A stretch of DNA of 64,000 nucleotides from Malus domestica (lineage: Eukaryota > Streptophyta > Magnoliopsida > Rosales > Rosaceae). Shown in pieces: positions 57,521 to 64,000 of the stretch; within the stretch, counting starts at the first letter, position 1, and every line of letters begins with the position of its first letter. A model generated the notes under the pieces. The model did not search any database. It saw only the letters and a program-made list of their open reading frames with translations, and was not told the DNA's origin. The stretch spans positions 6,659,001 through 6,723,000 of the forward strand of contig NC_091664.1 in NCBI RefSeq assembly GCF_042453785.1. Reading direction: 5' to 3'. A program made the translations under genes and the position numbers.

Positions 57521-58024
57521 TTCTTATAATCGTATAGGAAAGAATATTATGAGTTTTTTATGAGTAACAATTTCATTACATGAATGAAAAATAAAAAAGC
57601 AGTATAGCTTGGCGATGCAGTATACCTTGTTGATGCATTGGATGCTTGTAACCTGATAAGCTCCAATACTGTTTTGCCTTGAAAAGTGTAGAGCATGTAG
57701 CGCTAGAAAAATGTTGCAATAGCACCGGCCTGGGGTACTCACATAAACCTGTGTCGGAATTCCGTGTCTGCCGTTCAGTTGTTGGCATTGAGTTAGAACT
57801 TGAAGTAGTGCAACCTTATTATCCGTTTGTGCATGAGTTCCTGCTCCAAGAGTTTGTAAAATTTGTCTCACTGACCAAATACAGCTTCCCATCATCCAGT
57901 CCGCATCAAGAATTTTATCTGCATCTTCTGTTACGATTATACCGGAACCACACGGTAAAAATTCTAGTTGCTCACTTGCTCCCCTGCTGCTCTGATAAGC
58001 TCTCCAATGGTAGTCGGGACCCAT
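57521..58024 (-). CDS. unidentified exon-like open frame
   Basis: A 166-codon minus-strand frame begins MGPDYHWRAYQSSRGASEQL and holds NKVALLQVLTQCQQLNGR. A strong donor GTGAGT follows QVY at 57742, so the coding part may end at 57743 and the rest be intron. I do not recognise the protein, and no upstream or downstream exon could be linked. It may be an orphan exon or a gene fragment. Confidence 0.35.
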
Positions 58025-58099
58025 AAGATGGTTCCAGGGTCCTCTTACGTCTTCTTTCCCATGGGTGGATAAAGTGTACCGTGCTCGTGTAGGGGTAAA

Positions 58100-58858
58100 T
58101 ATTATAATTTGTAAAATAGGTGGGGGGTATATGTGCTATTTAAACATTTCTTTAAATGAGCAATGATTATTATGTTTTGAAAAAAGAAGCACTTTTTTTA
58201 GAAACATGGTAGATTCTCCTTTTGCTTTTCTGTACTATTCTACTGTCAATTGACAACAGTTAAAAAAAAAAAGTTTTTTTGTTTTACCAAACACCTTTGA
58301 TGTTCTGGATTTTTGGATAAGCTGTTTTTTTTAGTATCACAATCCCAAACCAACCTTAAGGCCCATCTGGAAAATAGGCAACTCGATCCCCTTAAATGAA
58401 TAGTAACTACCTGTAGGCCATGCCACTCCAGGGCAACGGTAACTAAGTGGGCTGCCACATGGGCCCTACCTCTTGAAACATTGTCGGAGACACACCCCAC
58501 GTGCGCGTAAACAACGCAAAATACTTTTATAACTTAGCTAACTTCAGCCTTGCATCACATCCACTCAAGTGTTCGGGCCATAAACTTTCACCTGACTTCT
58601 TCCTCGGGTTTGCCTTGAGCCCAATTGCCCGACTGAGCTGGAGTGTTTTGGGGTTGGGGGTGGGCAATGGATTTCATTGCCCAGCAATAGGGCAATTGCC
58701 TACGGTGGAGTTGCTCTTCGCAAACAATGTTTCAACTTTCAAGTGACAAAACATGAGATAAATCGGTTACTAGAAAAGATGATTAATCACTAATCTGAAT
58801 CCATCATTTGGCTCGACAATAGAGCAGTAAGAATACTAGACCGTAGTATTAATCCGGC
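58100..58858. other. non-coding stretch
   Basis: AT-rich with poly-A and poly-T runs. Around 58580-58700 the bases GGGCAATGGATTTCATTGCCC form a local inverted repeat. Short frames here (58246-58500, 58501-58746) have no recognisable domain. Confidence 0.5.
58850..58858. repeat. 9-bp target-site duplication, left (TAATCCGGC)
   Basis: An exact match to 59704-59712. Nine bases is the usual length for Mutator-like elements. Confidence 0.85.
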
Positions 58859-59703
58859 GAGGAAATGGGAGGAATGGTCCCTTAACTATCCTAGAATTGT
58901 AGCTTTAGTCCCTAAACTAAAAAATTATTATATTTGGTCCTTGAACTTGATAAGATGTGGAGCGTTAGTCCTTCATTACCAATTCCGTTAAGTTTTAGTT
59001 AAAAGTGTTTACGTGTTAGTTTCACCTATATATAATAGAAAAGATGAAAATTACAACAAAAATTGCAAGCCTACCTCATCCACCAACACTCGCAGCCCAC
59101 CCCTTCAACTTCAATCTTTGATACACTTCCCGCCAACCTCCCACTTCCAACCCCCAATCGTTAATCCCCACTCCCTAGCCAACCCCAACCTGTAGCCCAC
59201 GAAGTACATCCTTCACCAAACCCCGAACCCGCATCCCACAAAATTCTTGAATCTTACCTGTCGAGACAGCGTTGATGTATGTCATTGTGAATTCGTTTAC
59301 AAAGGGAGACGTGTTCGAAATTTGGATAAGAAACTTTCATTTGTTTTGGTTGTTTGGAGAGTGCTACAATGCTTTGGCTGGGGTTTGGAGGAGGCGAGGC
59401 AGAAGGGAAGACGGGAGAGAGAGAAAGTTAAGTTTTATATTTTTAGTATTTTTATTTCTTTTCTTTCTCTATGTTTGTATTTATTTTTATTTTGAATTTT
59501 AAAGCCACGTGGCATATAGTTAACTAAAATATGAAGCCCACAAAGATCACGTCATCAAACTAACGGAAAATCTCACGGTGTTAGTATGGAGGGATCAATG
59601 ATCTACATTTTATTAAATTCAAGAACCAAATCTAATGAATTTTAAGTTTAAGGACCAAAACTACATTTCGATCATAATTCAGGACCATTCCTCCAATTTC
59701 CTC
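58859..59703. mobile_element. non-autonomous Mutator-like element (845 bp)
   Basis: Inverted ends begin GAGGAAATGGGAGGAATGGT on the left and GAGGAAATTGGAGGAATGGT (reverse complement) on the right; similarity extends for about 120 bp (GTAGCTTTAGTCCC against GTAGTTTTGGTCC). Nine-base duplication TAATCCGGC at both sides. The interior has small frames (59013-59195, 59247-59495) but no transposase; a C-rich, Pro-rich stretch at 59080-59200 may be captured sequence. Confidence 0.88.
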
Positions 59704-59813
59704 TAATCCGGCTATAACTCTATTTAGATCCAAAATTGGACTATTTTGTCCAAATTTCCCGTGTAAGATCCCTCATAAACCCTTGAAACGCCCCGAACCC
59801 CAATTCCAAGAAA

Positions 59814-60002
59814 ATGGAGAAAACCTTCACACTCCTTCATACAATTGTCACTGCAACTGTCTTCTCTGCTGTTTCCGGATGGTACGGATTCATGTTCGGA
59901 AGAGAATCTGCTCGCAAAGAACTCGGAAGTTTGATCGAAGACCTTCGCCGCCAGAATCCCAACTCCGATCCGCCACATTCACCTCCGCCTCCACATGCTT
60001 GA
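59814..60002 (+). CDS. small single-span membrane protein, function unknown
   Basis: A 62-residue single-exon frame. It has one hydrophobic segment (about residues 5-28: LLHTIVTATVFSAVSGWYGF), then FGRESARKELGSLIEDLRRQ, an amphipathic basic helix, and a Pro/Ser tail. It resembles small conserved plant proteins with the GWYGFMFGRESARKE motif, to my memory. It is flanked by the Mutator-like element 100 bp upstream; ATG is the first in frame and follows AAGAAA. The role is unknown; location could be an organelle membrane. Confidence 0.7.
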   Translation: MEKTFTLLHTIVTATVFSAVSGWYGFMFGRESARKELGSLIEDLRRQNPNSDPPHSPPPPHA

Positions 60003-61920
60003 AGTTGAATTGATTTGGGGTAATTCTACTCTCCCACTCTCCAAATTTATCTTGTATTCAATTTTTTAATTGGGATAAGTTAACTGTTGTTTTTTTGTTT
60101 GCAAGTAATTGTGGGTTACTGATTCTGCAGAATGCCATGAATTTGTGTTTCCGTTTCGTGTCTAAAGATTGTAATTGATTTTGGAGTGAGGAAGGTACTG
60201 GAATTCAAAATTTAACAGTTGCATAATATCTTCATCAAAAAAGAAGAAGAAGCTAATATATGATATGAAAAATCCTCTGACCAGCAGGCTATGATTCACT
60301 GTTTTTCCTTGAACTATGGCGTACTTATTACGTACCTAACGTTGTGGTGACTGAACCGAAAAAAAAGATAGGATGCTTGTGATATTCCTGTCAAAGTACA
60401 TTTTCCAACAGTTTTGTTTATAGTAATGCTGATAAAATGCCAAGAACAAAGCACTGGAGTATGATTGCAATAGGGTTACTCATCAATATGCTTCATCGTT
60501 AAAGGTTTCTGATGGTATCTTGGAGGATGAACATGAATCGGAACCATATGTTCTTATTTCAGTATTGGAAGTTATTAAGGGAATGATGTATCTGTTCTGT
60601 GCCTTTTCTTTGACAACCACATCTTGCTTTAATAGTCTTCTTACTCCTTATTAGAATTGTGTTGAAACCTAAACGTTCTTTGTCATATGTGTTAATTGGT
60701 CTTTTATGGTTCTTATATTGTTTTCTCAGTGTTCATCTATATAATAAATATGGTTGAATACTTGAATAGCTGTGATGTTTGTCCGAAACACAAGTTTAAT
60801 TATTGAATAATGTATCAATTATAGAACTTAATTTAGGTTGTGACATGTTCAGGTGCTTGGATCAAGGTTGATGGCATCAAGTGGGCAGTGAGAAAAACCA
60901 CCTTCATCCATATAGCTTGGGACTGAGAAAAGAAATGTCTTCAGGGCTTTCACAAAACGCTCTTCTGTGGGGGGCATATTTGACCATGTTCTGAAGTCTT
61001 CTAACATTATCCTTGATGGTGGAATGTGCCGTCTTGTAGAGTTCAAATAACATTCGATCCTTTTGTATGTTGTGAGATAGTTGTTGAAGTATGAATGAAT
61101 TTGGATTGTTCTGTTTTCGAAGCCGTTTGTTTTACCTTTATCATTAATGAAACTTGTTTTTCTTGTCAAAAGCAAGAAATTGTTACGGTTCATGCTATTT
61201 GTCCTCGAATTCGAATTAATGGAAAGCATTCTCTGCATTAACAAGGCAGTCTTACTTGGTTTTGATCAGACTTTGGCTAACCATCGTCATGATTTACTTA
61301 TGAACGTTGTTCTTTGCATTTTTGATGCAGTGTTTCCTTTAGTTTCATCAAAAGCTAAAATCAAGTTGCCCCAACGACCTCTCTAGCAGACAAATTGGCT
61401 TCCACATATTGTTCTGGCAGTCAAACCGAGTGGCTAAGTGATTGGGGTATGTAATATGTTTCTCATCCCTGTTACTCTTGGTTTGGTTGTGTTGTCAATA
61501 GTTTTCAGCTAATATGTAAATAACAAAAGAAGAGTACAATAAATCATTTGAACGGAGAAATACAGGTATATTGAGGCATTAAGCAAAGAACAAACAGAGA
61601 AATTGAAGAACATTATGTCGAAGTACTTGGATGTTGCATACTATTATTTAACAAACCGGACTTACAACCTTTTCAAAAGAGTCAGCCAAACATCCTCTAA
61701 ACTAAATTTATGAATACCTGGAAAGGATTGAATGAACATCAACTGCCATTCATGTAGCGGATACATATACAATTAATTTTTCTTTAACCATCTTACATCT
61801 CAGTGATGCAAATTATGGTGTTTGCATATAATTATACTTTTGTTTTCATTTTTTATATTACAGTAATTAAACTATACTCTGTTTGTACTAGAAGCTGCAC
61901 ATAAATAATTTCTAACATCT
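60003..61920. other. 3' region of the small gene and intergenic DNA
   Basis: No recognised gene. A minus-strand open frame at 60849-61244 (131 codons) ends VPSYMDEGGFSHCPLDAINL and has a coding-like C-terminal half (PPSRIMLEDFRTWSNMPPTE), so it may be a remnant of a gene I cannot name. A plus-strand frame at 61147-61386 overlaps it. The rest is T-rich. Confidence 0.45.

Positions 61921-64000
<2,080 letters not shown>

Noticed and set aside
60849..61244. A gene encoding a 131-residue protein
   Set aside because: Only the C-terminal half looks coding; no known family and no linked exon, so it is noted only in the intergenic entry.

Overview
The window is nuclear DNA of a flowering plant. Genes are split by GT-AG introns, two of them encode plastid proteins, and most of the remaining sequence is nested retrotransposons and DNA transposons. 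TE families and short insertion repeats that look like ones common in apple and pear suggest a woody Rosaceae (Malus/Pyrus) genome; this is inference from memory, not a database match.

Layout. 1-6938: degenerate Ty3/Gypsy element on the minus strand whose 3' end lies off the left edge, followed by two plus-strand LTR copies (to 8958). 9000-10205: AT-rich DNA and a Copia-like LTR remnant. 10500-12396 (-): intact three-exon LIL3. 12400-14580: non-coding DNA with one short MITE. 14580-28960: one L1-type LINE split by three later insertions: a hAT-like element carrying a coding fragment, a 1.3 kb solo LTR, and a 6.57 kb autonomous PIF/Harbinger transposon (21971-28535). The Harbinger has an intact DDE transposase, an intact Myb/SANT partner protein, a nearly full-length captured SEC61-gamma gene with its intron, a 1.4 kb TG-rich satellite and a 51-bp minisatellite.

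29652-45022 is a Russian doll. Gypsy element A has in its 5' LTR a hAT-like element carrying ankyrin (XBAT-like) exons. Its 3' LTR holds LARD-like element B, and the 3' LTR of B holds a 1.5 kb TRIM (C). Target-site duplications support the A, B and C nestings. 45682-51488 (-) is a related 2.45 kb LTR followed by a tandem array of about 850-bp units. Each unit fuses the 3' part of the LTR to a complete 72-nt initiator tRNA-Met copy plus CCA, four copies in all. I regard this as the most unusual structure in the window.

52254-55728 (+): intact 14-exon nucleobase-ascorbate transporter with a Gly/Asn-rich N-terminus. 56194-57240: LTR-like sequence. 58859-59703: non-autonomous Mutator-like element with a 9-bp target-site duplication. 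59814-60002 (+): 62-residue single-span membrane protein. 61921-64000 (-): last four exons of a plastid beta-amylase (BAM1 type), running off the right edge.

The four host genes (LIL3 for thylakoid chlorophyll synthesis, the NAT permease, the small membrane protein and beta-amylase) are independent transcription units; nothing suggests a gene cluster. Most of the interest lies in transposon biology: gene capture, nested insertions, template-switch palindromes and tRNA-LTR concatemers.
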